The notes beneath the pieces are model-generated. The model worked only from the letters and a program-made list of their open reading frames with translations. It made no database searches and was not told where the DNA came from. A stretch of DNA of 64,000 nt from RGIG1828 sp045536915. GTDB lineage: Bacteria; Bacillota; Clostridia; UMGS1810. Below are positions 8,385 through 17,606 of the stretch, one piece after another (positions within the stretch are counted from its first letter, which is position 1; the number at the start of each line of letters is the position of its first letter). The position numbers and the translations under genes are program-made. The stretch is taken from positions 1 through 64,000 of the forward strand of contig JAZSOL010000041.1 in NCBI GenBank assembly GCA_045536915.1. Reading direction: 5' to 3'.

Positions 8385-10439
8385 ATGACAAATGAAGAGT
8401 ATTTAAATTCATCGGTCACAGTGCTTAAGGGTATTGGAAACAAAAAAGCAGAGCTTTTCAGAAAAATAGGAGTTGAAAGTATAAGAGATTTGCTATATAC
8501 ATTTCCACGCAATTATGAGGACAGAAGAAAAATATGTGATATAGCTGATTGCAAATTGGGTGAAATGTGTTGCATAATGGTCAGACCGGTTCGCCAGGTT
8601 GCAGAACGAAGGCTGAAACAAAAATTGTCTTTGTTTTTATTAAATGCATCGGATAACAGTGGATACATTACGGTTAAATGGTTTTCTGCACCTTTTTGTA
8701 AGCCTGCGCTTAAACCTTCGGATACTTTGGTTGTTTACGGAAAGCTTATTTCTTCTGCTGGAAAAAAAGAATTTGAAATGCATTATATGGAAAAACTCCA
8801 GGAACAAAAATACACAGGAGTGATTGTGCCTGTGTATCACGCTACATCCGGATTGTCGTCAAAAACAATTGCAGAAACCGTCAGAATGGCATTTTCAAAC
8901 CTTAACGAAATAGAAGAACCGTTACCTGATGAAATAATCCGAAAGTTTAAATATCCCGATGTTTACAATGCATTGTTTCAACTTCACTTTCCGGACGACT
9001 TCAACAAAATAGCAAAAGCCCGTTCCAGATTTGCTTTTGAAGAATTGTTTGTTATGCAGCTTGCACTTTTTATGCTCAAAGACAGACGTAATGATAAAAC
9101 ATCACATATAATCGATTCAGTAAAATACATACGTGAGTATGCAGATTCATTACCTTTCAAACTAACAATTGACCAGAAATCAACAATAAATGAAATCTGT
9201 GCTGATCTAAAAAGCGGAAAACCAATGAACAGACTTGTTCAGGGAGATGTTGGTTCCGGAAAAACTGCTGTTGCAGCCGCAACTGCATATGCAACAGCAA
9301 AAAACGGTTATCAGACCGTTTTTATGGCACCAACGGAAATTCTTGCTTTTCAGCATTTCAACACACTGAAAGAACTTTTGCCGGAAGAGGTAAGAGTGTG
9401 TGCTGTAACTTCATCCGTAAAAAACAAAAAAGAATTATATGCAAAGATACTCAACGGGGACTATGATATAATTGTGGGAACACATGCTGTTATTGAAGAT
9501 GGTGTGCGATTTAAAAATCTTGCGCTGTGCATTACCGATGAACAGCACAGGTTCGGTGTGAATCAAAGAGCGGCACTCTCGGCTAAAGGTGAAAACCCAC
9601 ACATCCTTGTTATGAGTGCAACACCGATTCCAAGAACTCTTTCTCTTATTCTCTATGGAGATCTTGATGTTTCTGTTATTAAAACGCTTCCTTCCGGAAG
9701 ACAACCTGTTGAAACCATTCATGTTGGCACAGATAAACTCAGCAGAGTATATGGATTTGTGAGAAAGCAGGCTGAACTTGGCTTTCAAAGCTATGTTGTG
9801 TGTCCGCTTGTTGAAGAATCCGAATCAATTGAAGCAGTTTCCGTTGATGAAAAACTCGGAGAACTTTCGCGCGGTGAACTGAACGGGCTCAGAGTTCTGG
9901 GATTGCATGGGAAAATGAAACCGTCAGAAAAAGAAAACGTAATGAATGAATTTAAAAACGGCAACGTTGATGTTCTTGTTTCCACAACGGTTATTGAGGT
10001 TGGGGTTGACGTGCCTAATGCTACGCTGATGGTTATTGAAAACGCTGAACGCTTTGGTTTATCGCAACTCCACCAGCTTCGCGGAAGAGTGGGGAGAGGA
10101 AAAGAAAAATCATATTGCATACTGATATCGGATACATCCGGAGAAACCGGAATTAAAAGAATGGAGATAATGACTTCGTCCAATGATGGTTTTGTAATTT
10201 CGCAAAAAGACCTTGAACTGAGAGGATGCGGTCAGTTTTTCGGAACCCGTCAACACGGACTGCCTGAACTTAAGGTTGCAAATCTTTTTTCGGATATTGA
10301 GATTCTTAAAGAAGCTCAGAATGTGGCATTCCAGGTGCTTTCTGATGACCCCGGACTTAAATCTGACGAAATGGCACATATCAGAAAGAGAATAGAAAAT
10401 TTATTCAGTTCGTTAGATGGCAATGATATATTCAATTGA
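8385..10439 (+). CDS. recG: ATP-dependent DNA helicase RecG
   Basis: A 684-residue superfamily-2 helicase. The N-terminal wedge/OB region carries LKGIGNKKAELFRKIGV and TFPRNYEDR. The helicase core shows Walker A GDVGSGKTAVAA, the DEQH box (ITDEQHRFGVNQR), VMSATPIPRTL, and motif VI QLRGRVGRGKEKS. RecG remodels stalled forks and branched DNA. The frame is open from 8328, but ATG 8385 follows AAGGATGGTG and matches the family N-terminus. It is the third gene after asp23-fakA, a common Firmicutes order, and is followed by a hairpin terminator. Confidence 0.95.
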   Translation: MTNEEYLNSSVTVLKGIGNKKAELFRKIGVESIRDLLYTFPRNYEDRRKICDIADCKLGEMCCIMVRPVRQVAERRLKQKLSLFLLNASDNSGYITVKWFSAPFCKPALKPSDTLVVYGKLISSAGKKEFEMHYMEKLQEQKYTGVIVPVYHATSGLSSKTIAETVRMAFSNLNEIEEPLPDEIIRKFKYPDVYNALFQLHFPDDFNKIAKARSRFAFEELFVMQLALFMLKDRRNDKTSHIIDSVKYIREYADSLPFKLTIDQKSTINEICADLKSGKPMNRLVQGDVGSGKTAVAAATAYATAKNGYQTVFMAPTEILAFQHFNTLKELLPEEVRVCAVTSSVKNKKELYAKILNGDYDIIVGTHAVIEDGVRFKNLALCITDEQHRFGVNQRAALSAKGENPHILVMSATPIPRTLSLILYGDLDVSVIKTLPSGRQPVETIHVGTDKLSRVYGFVRKQAELGFQSYVVCPLVEESESIEAVSVDEKLGELSRGELNGLRVLGLHGKMKPSEKENVMNEFKNGNVDVLVSTTVIEVGVDVPNATLMVIENAERFGLSQLHQLRGRVGRGKEKSYCILISDTSGETGIKRMEIMTSSNDGFVISQKDLELRGCGQFFGTRQHGLPELKVANLFSDIEILKEAQNVAFQVLSDDPGLKSDEMAHIRKRIENLFSSLDGNDIFN

Positions 10440-10467
10440 ATTAATATTACAGTAATATTAATTTTTT
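10439..10467 (+). terminator. AT-only terminator after recG
   Basis: AATTAATATTA and TAATATTAATT form an 11-bp stem around loop CAG, followed by TTTTT. It is weak in GC, but position and T run support it. Confidence 0.55.
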
Positions 10468-10496
10468 AATAAAACCTTTCAAAAATCAATATCTTG

Positions 10497-10505
10497 TGCT
10501 ATAAT
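10497..10505 (+). promoter_or_regulatory. Extended -10 promoter before prfA
   Basis: TGCTATAAT at 10497-10505 is an extended -10 element. The -35 region (10477-10482, TTTCAA) is poor. It lies 30 bases before the prfA start and just after the recG terminator. Confidence 0.5.
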
Positions 10506-10535
10506 CAATAATAAAACTATATTTTGAGGTGTTGT

Positions 10536-11609
10536 ATGTTTGACAAATTGTCTTTTATAGAGGGAAGATTTGCAGAACTTGAATCTAAAATAAGCAATCC
10601 TGAAATCATTGCTGATCAGGAACTTTGGCGAAAACTTTGTAAGGAACACTCCGATATAACTCCGATTGTTGAAAAATACCGTGAGTATAAAGCTTTGAAT
10701 GATAATATCGAAGAAGCCAGAGAAATGCTTGCTGATTCCGGTTTGTCAAAAGATGATAAAGCTATGATAGAAGAAGAAATGTCTGAAAGCAAAAAGCAGA
10801 TAGAGGTTGTGTGCGATGAAATTAAAATTCTGCTTTTACCTAAGGATCCTAACGATGATAAAAATGTTATTGTTGAGATACGCGGCGGCACAGGCGGTGA
10901 TGAAGCGGCGCTTTTTGCAGCTGATTTACTCAGAATGTATTCAATGTATGCAGAGACACGTCGCTGGAAAGTTGAGTTGCTTTCAGCTAACGAAACCGAC
11001 ATTGGCGGTTACAAAGAAGTAACGTTTGCCATCAATGGCGAAAGTGCATACAGCCGTCTTAAATTTGAAAGCGGTGTTCACCGTGTACAACGTATTCCGT
11101 CAACCGAATCAGGCGGAAGAATTCACACCTCTGCCGCAACTGTTGCGGTTTTGCCGGAAGTTGAAGAGGTTGAGGTGGATATCAATCCAAACGATCTGCG
11201 AATAGATGTTTTCAGAGCGGGTGGACCCGGCGGTCAGTGCGTAAACACTACCGATTCGGCAGTTCGCATTACGCACTTGCCAACAGGTGTTGTTGTGTCG
11301 TGTCAGGATGAAAAATCTCAACACAAAAACAAGGATAAGGCAATGAAAATACTTCGTTCCAGAGTTTATGATATGATGATTCAACAGCAAAATGATGCTA
11401 TATCTCAGGAACGTAAAAGTCAGGTTGGTTCCGGCGACAGAAGTGAAAGAATCAGAACATATAACTATCCGCAGGGAAGAGTCACTGATCATAGAATAGG
11501 GTTGACACTTCACAGACTTGACTCGGTTATGGACGGGGATCTTGATGAGATAATAGATGCATTGATAACATCAGATCAAAGTGAAAAATTGAAAATGAAT
11601 GAAATTTGA
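10536..11609 (+). CDS. prfA: Peptide chain release factor 1
   Basis: A 357-residue class I release factor. The peptidyl-hydrolase motif GGQ is in FRAGGPGGQCVNTTDS. The stop-codon recognition loop reads PST (HRVQRIPSTESGGRIHTSA), corresponding to the PxT of RF1 and not the SPF of RF2, so it reads UAA/UAG. The frame extends upstream to a TTG, but GAGGTG at 10526-10531 sets the start at ATG 10536. It heads a unit with sua5, ywlE, rimI and tsaD. The next gene starts 15 bases after the stop. Confidence 0.95.
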   Translation: MFDKLSFIEGRFAELESKISNPEIIADQELWRKLCKEHSDITPIVEKYREYKALNDNIEEAREMLADSGLSKDDKAMIEEEMSESKKQIEVVCDEIKILLLPKDPNDDKNVIVEIRGGTGGDEAALFAADLLRMYSMYAETRRWKVELLSANETDIGGYKEVTFAINGESAYSRLKFESGVHRVQRIPSTESGGRIHTSAATVAVLPEVEEVEVDINPNDLRIDVFRAGGPGGQCVNTTDSAVRITHLPTGVVVSCQDEKSQHKNKDKAMKILRSRVYDMMIQQQNDAISQERKSQVGSGDRSERIRTYNYPQGRVTDHRIGLTLHRLDSVMDGDLDEIIDALITSDQSEKLKMNEI

Positions 11610-11623
11610 CAGGAAGTTTTTTG

Positions 11624-12625
11624 ATGAATACACGTATAATAAAATCCGATGAAGTATCCGAAGCTGCACATTGCCTTAAGTGCGGCGGAACAGTGGTCTT
11701 TCCAACAGAAACAGTCTACGGACTCGGAGCCGATGCCTTTAATCCTGATGCAACAGCAAAAATTTTTAAAGCTAAAGGGCGCCCCGCTGATAATCCGCTT
11801 ATTGTACATATATCAGATATTATGTCTCTTGAAAAGCTTGCGCTTTGTGTTGAAGAAAATGCAAAGCTTCTCATGGAAAAGTTCTGGCCGGGGCCGTTGA
11901 CTCTGATTTTCAAAAAACGTCAGGGTGTGCCGGATGTGGTTACAGCCGGATTAGATACCGTAGCCGTGAGATTCCCTTCAAATCCGATTGCTCAAAGGCT
12001 TATATCAGAAAGTGGCGTTTGTGTTGCGGCTCCGAGTGCGAATTTGTCGGGCAGTCCAAGTCCAACGTCATGTTGTGATGTTGTTGACGATTTAAACGGA
12101 AGAGTTGATTTTATAATCGATGGTGACGGTTGTGAAATAGGGCTTGAATCCACAGTTGTTGATGTTTCGGGTGATGAAACGGTTATATTAAGACCGGGTG
12201 GAATAACTCTTGAAATGATTCGGGAGGTTATAGCTGATGCAAGGCTTGATTTGGGTCTTATAGATACAAAATCTACGCCGCGTTGTCCGGGGTTGAAATA
12301 TACTCATTATTCTCCGAAAGCCGAGGTTGTTGTTGTTCAGGGAAAAAAAGATGATGTCAGAAAATATATATCTGACGCTCTTGTGAATTGTCCTGATGCC
12401 GGAGTTCTCACATATCGCGGCGGTGAATATGCCGATGCGTTGCTTGTACTTGATGCAGGTGATAATATGGAGGAATATGCTCATAATCTCTTTGGCTATC
12501 TGAGGCAATTTGATAAATCCGGTGTTAAAATAATATATGCTGAGTTTTGTGTTGAAGACGGTATGGGTGTTGCAGTTAGAAACCGCTTATATAAATCAGC
12601 CGGACATAAGGTTATTGAGGTTTAG
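11624..12625 (+). CDS. sua5: L-threonylcarbamoyladenylate synthase, Sua5 type
   Basis: A 333-residue protein with the YrdC/TsaC domain (GGTVVFPTETVYGLGADA, KGRPADNPLIVHI, PSANLSGSPSPT) followed by the C-terminal Sua5 domain after the linker RCPGLKYTHYSPKA. It makes threonylcarbamoyl-AMP from threonine, bicarbonate and ATP, the first step of t6A37 tRNA modification. TsaD, which uses this intermediate, is three genes downstream. AGGAAG at 11611-11616 selects ATG 11624 over the upstream TTG. TsaB and TsaE are not in the window. Confidence 0.95.
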   Translation: MNTRIIKSDEVSEAAHCLKCGGTVVFPTETVYGLGADAFNPDATAKIFKAKGRPADNPLIVHISDIMSLEKLALCVEENAKLLMEKFWPGPLTLIFKKRQGVPDVVTAGLDTVAVRFPSNPIAQRLISESGVCVAAPSANLSGSPSPTSCCDVVDDLNGRVDFIIDGDGCEIGLESTVVDVSGDETVILRPGGITLEMIREVIADARLDLGLIDTKSTPRCPGLKYTHYSPKAEVVVVQGKKDDVRKYISDALVNCPDAGVLTYRGGEYADALLVLDAGDNMEEYAHNLFGYLRQFDKSGVKIIYAEFCVEDGMGVAVRNRLYKSAGHKVIEV

Positions 12626-12630
12626 ATATT

Positions 12631-13089
12631 ATGAATATTGTTTTTGTTTGCACCGGTAACACCTGCAGAAGCCCCATGGCAGAGGGGTTTATGAAAAAAA
12701 TATTTGCAGAAAATAATATTTCCGGATATGTTATATCCCGGGGGCTTGCGGTTCAACCGTATTCGTCGGTTAGTGAATATTCGGTAATCTCAGCGATGGA
12801 GTTGGGGGCAGATATTGGTTCGCATATTCCAAAACAGCTTTCAGTGAGTGATATTAAAGAGGCGGATTATGTTTTCTGTATGACGATTGCGCATAAGCTT
12901 CATATTACTGAAGTTGTTGCAGGATGCAGTGATAAGGTTTTTTGCATATCTGAGTTTTCTGAAAGCGGAGATGTGGATGATCCATACGGCGGTAACCTTG
13001 AACAATACCGGTGTTGCGCAAGGCAATTGAATGAAGCAGTGAAAAATATATTTAAAAAGATAGTTGATAGAAATGGAAATCAGGTATGA
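12631..13089 (+). CDS. ywlE: Low-molecular-weight phosphatase, probable protein arginine phosphatase YwlE
   Basis: A 152-residue LMW-PTP fold. The P-loop is at residues 7-14, CTGNTCRS, with the nucleophilic Cys and Arg, and the acid loop DDPYGG is near the C-terminus. In YwlE the Thr at the fifth P-loop position (CTGNT) favours phosphoarginine over phosphotyrosine; tyrosine phosphatases usually have Ile there. This protein has Thr, so arginine phosphatase is the preferred call. It would reverse McsB marking, but mcsB/clpC are not in the window. It starts 5 bases after sua5, an order often seen in Firmicutes. Confidence 0.85.
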   Translation: MNIVFVCTGNTCRSPMAEGFMKKIFAENNISGYVISRGLAVQPYSSVSEYSVISAMELGADIGSHIPKQLSVSDIKEADYVFCMTIAHKLHITEVVAGCSDKVFCISEFSESGDVDDPYGGNLEQYRCCARQLNEAVKNIFKKIVDRNGNQV

Positions 13090-13513
13090 TAATTTAAAAG
13101 CTGAATATCTTGATTCTCTTACTCTTCTGGATCAGGAATGCTTTTGCGTGCCGTGGAGCAGAAATCTTTTTGCAAATGAGCTTTTAAGCGAAAATGCATA
13201 CTATGTTCTTGCTTTGCACGGGAAAAGAGTTGTTGGATATGGCGGAATCAACAAGGTGCTCGATGAAGGTAATATTACTAATATAGCTGTACATCCCCAA
13301 TATCGCAACCGCAAAATAGCATCAAATATACTTAAGTCTCTTATTGATTATTCAAAAAGTGTTGGGTTATCGGTTATTATGCTTGAATTAAGAGAATCTA
13401 ACGATAAAGCTTTTAATTTATATGTTAAATATGGCTTTGAAACTGTTGGAAAAAGAAAAAATTATTATTCTGACAACAAAGAAGATGCCATATTAATGAC
13501 AAAATACATCTGA
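13073..13513 (+). CDS. rimI: Ribosomal protein alanine N-acetyltransferase RimI
   Basis: A 146-residue GNAT acetyltransferase. The acetyl-CoA loop region NIAVHPQYRNRKIASNILKS holds the Q/RxxGx/A-type motif, followed by LELRESNDKAFNLYVKYGF, which is typical of RimI. It probably acetylates the N-terminus of ribosomal protein S18. The gene starts inside the end of ywlE (17-base overlap) and ends 13 bases before tsaD. RimI beside tsaD is a standard bacterial arrangement. TTG 13064 is an alternative start, but ATG 13073 matches the family N-terminus. Confidence 0.88.
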   Translation: MEIRYDNLKAEYLDSLTLLDQECFCVPWSRNLFANELLSENAYYVLALHGKRVVGYGGINKVLDEGNITNIAVHPQYRNRKIASNILKSLIDYSKSVGLSVIMLELRESNDKAFNLYVKYGFETVGKRKNYYSDNKEDAILMTKYI

Positions 13514-13526
13514 AGGTGGTGGTTGT

Positions 13527-14534
13527 TTGTCTTTAATACTCGCTATAGAATCATCTTGTGATGAAACAGCTGCGGCTGTTGTGAGGGATGGGAGAGAGGT
13601 TCTGTCGAATATAATAGCCTCTCAGATAGAAATTCACAAAAAATTTGGTGGTGTTGTGCCGGAAGTTGCTTCACGAAATCATCTTGAAGCTGTTAATCCT
13701 GTTATTGAAGAAGCTTTAAACACGGCAGGGGTAAGTTTTGATGATATTGATTATGTTGCTGTAACATATGCTCCCGGTTTGGTTGGGGCATTGCTTGTAG
13801 GTGTTTCTGCAGCTAAAGCTATCAGCTACGCATTGAATAAGCCGCTTATCGGAGTTCATCACATCCGCGGTCATATTTGCGCAAATTTTATTGAACATCC
13901 CGAATTAGAGCCTCCGTTTGTTTGCCTTGTTGCATCAGGCGGGCACAGTCATATCGTATATGTCAGAGACTATACCGAATTTGAAATTATGGGTCAGACA
14001 AGAGATGATGCGGCAGGTGAAGCGTTTGATAAGGTGGCAAGGGTTTTGGGACTTGGTTATCCGGGCGGCCCGAAAATTGATGCACTTGCCAAATGCGGAA
14101 ATGAAAATGCAGTATCCTTTAAAAAGGTCAGCTTTGGTAATGATTCATATGATTTCAGTTTTAGCGGAATCAAAACAGGTGTCATTAATTATTGTCACAA
14201 TGTTGAGCAAAAAGGCGAAAAAATCAATCCGGCAGATGTTGCAGCCGGATTTCAGAAAAGCGTGTGTGAAGTGATGGTGGATAATCTTTTATCTGCTGCT
14301 GATGCTAAAAACTGCAAAACCGTTGCTCTTGCAGGAGGAGTAGCATGTAACACCCGTTTGAGAGATGAACTTAAAAAGAGAGCAAACGGATTTAAAGTAT
14401 ACTATCCATCACCGGTATTGTGTACAGATAACGCTGCAATGATAGGGTGCAGTGCATATTATGAGATGTTATCAGGAAATTTTGCTGATATGTCGCTAAA
14501 TGCAGTTCCTTATCTTTGTATAGATGAAAAATAA
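13527..14534 (+). CDS. tsaD: tRNA N6-adenosine threonylcarbamoyltransferase TsaD
   Basis: A 335-residue ASKHA-fold protein. The N-terminus ILAIESSCDETAAAVV, the metal-binding pair in HHIRGHICAN, the VASGGHSHIV motif, and the late LAGGVACNTRLR and DNAAMIG segments are all present. TsaD transfers the threonylcarbamoyl group from the Sua5 product to A37 of ANN-decoding tRNAs, working with TsaB and TsaE encoded elsewhere. The start is TTG 13527 after GAAGGTGGTGG. The SLH protein gene follows after 20 bases with a strong ribosome site, so they may be co-transcribed. Confidence 0.96.
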   Translation: MSLILAIESSCDETAAAVVRDGREVLSNIIASQIEIHKKFGGVVPEVASRNHLEAVNPVIEEALNTAGVSFDDIDYVAVTYAPGLVGALLVGVSAAKAISYALNKPLIGVHHIRGHICANFIEHPELEPPFVCLVASGGHSHIVYVRDYTEFEIMGQTRDDAAGEAFDKVARVLGLGYPGGPKIDALAKCGNENAVSFKKVSFGNDSYDFSFSGIKTGVINYCHNVEQKGEKINPADVAAGFQKSVCEVMVDNLLSAADAKNCKTVALAGGVACNTRLRDELKKRANGFKVYYPSPVLCTDNAAMIGCSAYYEMLSGNFADMSLNAVPYLCIDEK

Positions 14535-14554
14535 TTTTTAGGAGGTTTCAGAAA

Positions 14555-16411
14555 ATGAAAAAAATATTTAAAAAAGCACTCGCTGTATGTACATCGGCAG
14601 CATTGTCGCTTACTGTGGGTATTACATCTTTTGCATCAACATTTCCCGATGTAACTGAAGAAAGCTATTCATGGGCATACGAAGCAGTGGAATCAATGGC
14701 AAAAAACAATATAATAAAGGGTTATGAAGATGGAACGTTCGGCCCTGCCAAAACCGTAACAAAACTTGAATCTCTCGTTTTGATTTCCAGAATACTTGGG
14801 TTTGAAGATGCCGAAAATGAATCGCTCATAGATGCAGCATATATGATTTACGGCGAAACAATAAATTCATATGATCTTAATTTCGGAAGTGACGAAATAG
14901 TATATCTTCTGATAAAGGGTGTGCTCGATGTTGATGAACTCGAGGACTATATAGGTGAAAACAATCGCTCGGAAGGTCTTAAAAGATATGAGGTTGCAGT
15001 GCTTCTTACCAAAGCGCTCGATGCTGAGTCCAAGCTTGATTCCAACACTGTTGCATCTTTGACATATCAGGATGTATCCGACATACCCGCAAGTGCAAAA
15101 AAACATGTTGCATACGTGAGTGAACAGGGACTTATGCAAGGGCTCGACGGGAATGTTTTTGACCCGAACGGTACAGTAACAAGAGCTCAGGCGGCTGTTG
15201 TGCTTTATAAGCTTCAGCAAAAAACAGGGTATCAGTTTAAATCCGGTATAGTGTCAACTATCGATCCGGTCACAAGAACATTTAAAATGAAAACCGATTC
15301 CGGTGATATAGTTGCCCATAGTCTCAATAGCGGAATTATCTACAGATACAACGGCGAAGCAATCACAATAAACGATATAGAAGTTGGTTATGAATGCGTT
15401 GCAACATATAAAGATGATAATTTATATGCTATTGATTTTACTGATGCACAGGTTGATGAGGTTGTTTACGGTTCATATGCCGGTATGGCAAACTCAACAT
15501 CAAAAAAAGCTGCAACAATAAGCATTTATCCTCTTTCTGAAACTGACACAGATATTTCTACCAAAAATAAAGATACATATACTGTAAGTGATAAATGTGT
15601 TATAACATATAATGATGCAACATGTTCATTATCAAGTCTTAAATCCGGATATTATGTAAAGCTTACTCTCGACAAAGGGGTTGTAACTTTTGTTGAAGCT
15701 CAGCCGAAAGAAACAAAAATAAGCGGAAGAATAAACGAAATTATTCTTGACCCGCTCTACAAGCTTGTTATTGAAGATAACGAAGGTGATGTAAATGAAT
15801 ATCTTGTTTCTTCTAAAGTTACAGTTAAGAAAAACGGTAATTCATCTTCAGCCCGCGATCTTCTTACCGGAGACAGCGTAAACGTTGTTCTTAATTACGA
15901 CAGAATTGTATCTGTGTCTGCAACAAGCAAAACAACAACACGAACCGGAATAATCAAAGAAGTAATTATATCTTCAACGCCAAGAATCACTGTGTCGCAT
16001 GGTGATGAAGATGAAACATATCAAATCACAAGCGATGCTGAAATAGATCTTAATGGTGCAGTAGGAACATTTTATGATCTCAGAGTTGGAAATGCCGTGA
16101 CACTCAAGCTTGAAAGCGATACAGTTGTTTCTTTGAAAACTTCTGCAACCAGCGGAGAAGTTGTTACATGGGAAGGTGTTGTAAAACTTGTTAATACATC
16201 ATACGGACTCATACAGCTTGAATTTGTTGATCCAAAAGTCGGCATAACCAGAAATGAATCCGTGTTTATTAAATCAAATGCGTCAATTGTTGATTACAAA
16301 ACTCAAAAAAATAAAAAACTTTCAGATGTTAATATCGGATCTAAAGTAACCGTTACCGGTTCAATGGAATCGGGAGTGTTTGAGGCCGGAACTGTTGTTA
16401 TAATCGGCTGA
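14555..16411 (+). CDS. Secreted S-layer homology (SLH) domain protein with repeated C-terminal modules
   Basis: The 618-residue protein has a Sec signal peptide (KK followed by a hydrophobic stretch, likely cleaved after FAS near residue 28). SLH modules lie at about 29-80 (FPDV...WAYEAVESMAKNNIIKGYEDGTFGP) and 165-225 (YQDVSDIPASAKKHVAYVSEQGLMQG...FDPNGTVTRAQ), with a degenerate one between. SLH domains bind pyruvylated secondary cell-wall polymer, so the protein should be cell-wall anchored. Residues from about 230 to the end form about five degenerate beta-rich modules of 70-75 residues. It has a strong AGGAGG start signal and its own terminator. The function of the C-terminal part is unknown. 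Confidence 0.85.
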   Translation: MKKIFKKALAVCTSAALSLTVGITSFASTFPDVTEESYSWAYEAVESMAKNNIIKGYEDGTFGPAKTVTKLESLVLISRILGFEDAENESLIDAAYMIYGETINSYDLNFGSDEIVYLLIKGVLDVDELEDYIGENNRSEGLKRYEVAVLLTKALDAESKLDSNTVASLTYQDVSDIPASAKKHVAYVSEQGLMQGLDGNVFDPNGTVTRAQAAVVLYKLQQKTGYQFKSGIVSTIDPVTRTFKMKTDSGDIVAHSLNSGIIYRYNGEAITINDIEVGYECVATYKDDNLYAIDFTDAQVDEVVYGSYAGMANSTSKKAATISIYPLSETDTDISTKNKDTYTVSDKCVITYNDATCSLSSLKSGYYVKLTLDKGVVTFVEAQPKETKISGRINEIILDPLYKLVIEDNEGDVNEYLVSSKVTVKKNGNSSSARDLLTGDSVNVVLNYDRIVSVSATSKTTTRTGIIKEVIISSTPRITVSHGDEDETYQITSDAEIDLNGAVGTFYDLRVGNAVTLKLESDTVVSLKTSATSGEVVTWEGVVKLVNTSYGLIQLEFVDPKVGITRNESVFIKSNASIVDYKTQKNKKLSDVNIGSKVTVTGSMESGVFEAGTVVIIG

Positions 16412-16419
16412 TTTAAATG

Positions 16420-16464
16420 AAAATAAAAACTGGCATCGCAATAGGTGTCAGTTTTTATTTTTTT
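16420..16464 (+). terminator. Terminator after the SLH protein gene
   Basis: AAAATAAAAACTG pairs with CAGTTTTTATTTT (extended by the GCA/TGT flanks of the loop), followed by TTT. Confidence 0.85.
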
Positions 16465-16485
16465 GAATTAAATTTCTTTTTATGC

Positions 16486-16515
16486 TTTACAAAATGCAGT
16501 ATTGTGTGATATAAT
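16486..16515 (+). promoter_or_regulatory. Promoter of the dnaD operon
   Basis: TTTACA at 16486-16491 and TATAAT at 16510-16515 with an 18-bp spacer. A TG is present 2 bases before the -10. It lies 33 bases before the dnaD start. Confidence 0.75.
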
Positions 16516-16547
16516 TATATATAAAATTATAATATTATGGAGGATGT

Positions 16548-17606
16548 ATGATGAATTGCGTTAAAATAGATTATTCACCGGAAATGTTTTTGGTTTCCAA
16601 TAGTTTTGTTGATAAATATATTAAAGATGCCAATCCGTCTTTTGTTAAACTATACATATATATTCTCCGTCATTCAAATAATCCGGGGCAGTTGATTCTT
16701 GAAAAAATTGCAGAAGATACAGGGCTTTTGCAATCAGATGTTATAGCCGGTATAAAATACTGGCAAAAATGCGGAGTTCTTTCGGCAAGAAAAGAAGATA
16801 AATGTGTTTTTATTGATGTAACCCCATCAGAAAACAGTTCGGATAAAAAAACGGTTTTGAATGAAAATAAATCCGAACAGGATACCGGAAATGATGAACC
16901 AAAAGTAAAAGAAAAAAAATTCCCGAAAACATCTGCATCTTCGTCATATAAATCATCAGATGTTTTGGAAACGATTTCATCAGATAAAGAACTGAAGCAC
17001 TTTTTTTCTTTAATACAACAAATGCTCAACAAAAGTCTTACAGTGAATGATTATAAGATTATATATAGTTTCATAGACTATCTTAAATTGCCTGAAAGAG
17101 TTATTCTAACAATGTTTGAACACTGCATTTCAATTGGAAAAACATCTATGAGATATATAGAATCTGTGGCATATGCGTGGGCAGACAGAGGAATAACCGA
17201 TGTTATAGAGGCTGAAAAATTTATTAATGAAGTAAGCGAAAAACAGGCAACTTTAAAAAAATTCAAACGCAAATTTAAAATATCGGGTAGAGATTTTACC
17301 GATATAGAATCCAACTATATTTTTGATTGGGTTTTTAATCTCGGTGCGTCTGACGAGATGATAATGCAGGCTTTTGAAAAAACCGTTATAAATACCGGGA
17401 AAATATCATTTTCGTATATTAACGCAATACTTTATGACGAATCGAATCCACACAAAATATCGGATGAAGAAAAATCAAATGTCAAAAAAAGCAAATTCCG
17501 TAATTATCCGTCGTCTTATGGAATCAGCGATGACGAGAAAAAGATGATAGACAAAATGATGGCAGAATTTGACGGAGGAGATGATAATAATGGAGATAAA
17601 AAATGA
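16548..17606 (+). CDS. DnaD domain replication initiation protein
   Basis: A 352-residue protein. The N-terminal winged-helix-like part (about 1-90: SFVKLYIYILRHSN, AEDTGLLQSDVIAGIKYWQKCGVL) is followed by a charged linker, then two DnaD/DnaB_2 domains (about 150-220 and 235-300, each with the pattern of helices ending near YIESVAYAWAD and YINAILYDE). DnaD-family proteins help load the replicative helicase in Firmicutes. The next gene encodes a DnaI/DnaC-like loader overlapping by 17 bases, which supports that role. GGAGG at 16539-16543 precedes ATG 16548. Confidence 0.88.
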   Translation: MMNCVKIDYSPEMFLVSNSFVDKYIKDANPSFVKLYIYILRHSNNPGQLILEKIAEDTGLLQSDVIAGIKYWQKCGVLSARKEDKCVFIDVTPSENSSDKKTVLNENKSEQDTGNDEPKVKEKKFPKTSASSSYKSSDVLETISSDKELKHFFSLIQQMLNKSLTVNDYKIIYSFIDYLKLPERVILTMFEHCISIGKTSMRYIESVAYAWADRGITDVIEAEKFINEVSEKQATLKKFKRKFKISGRDFTDIESNYIFDWVFNLGASDEMIMQAFEKTVINTGKISFSYINAILYDESNPHKISDEEKSNVKKSKFRNYPSSYGISDDEKKMIDKMMAEFDGGDDNNGDKK

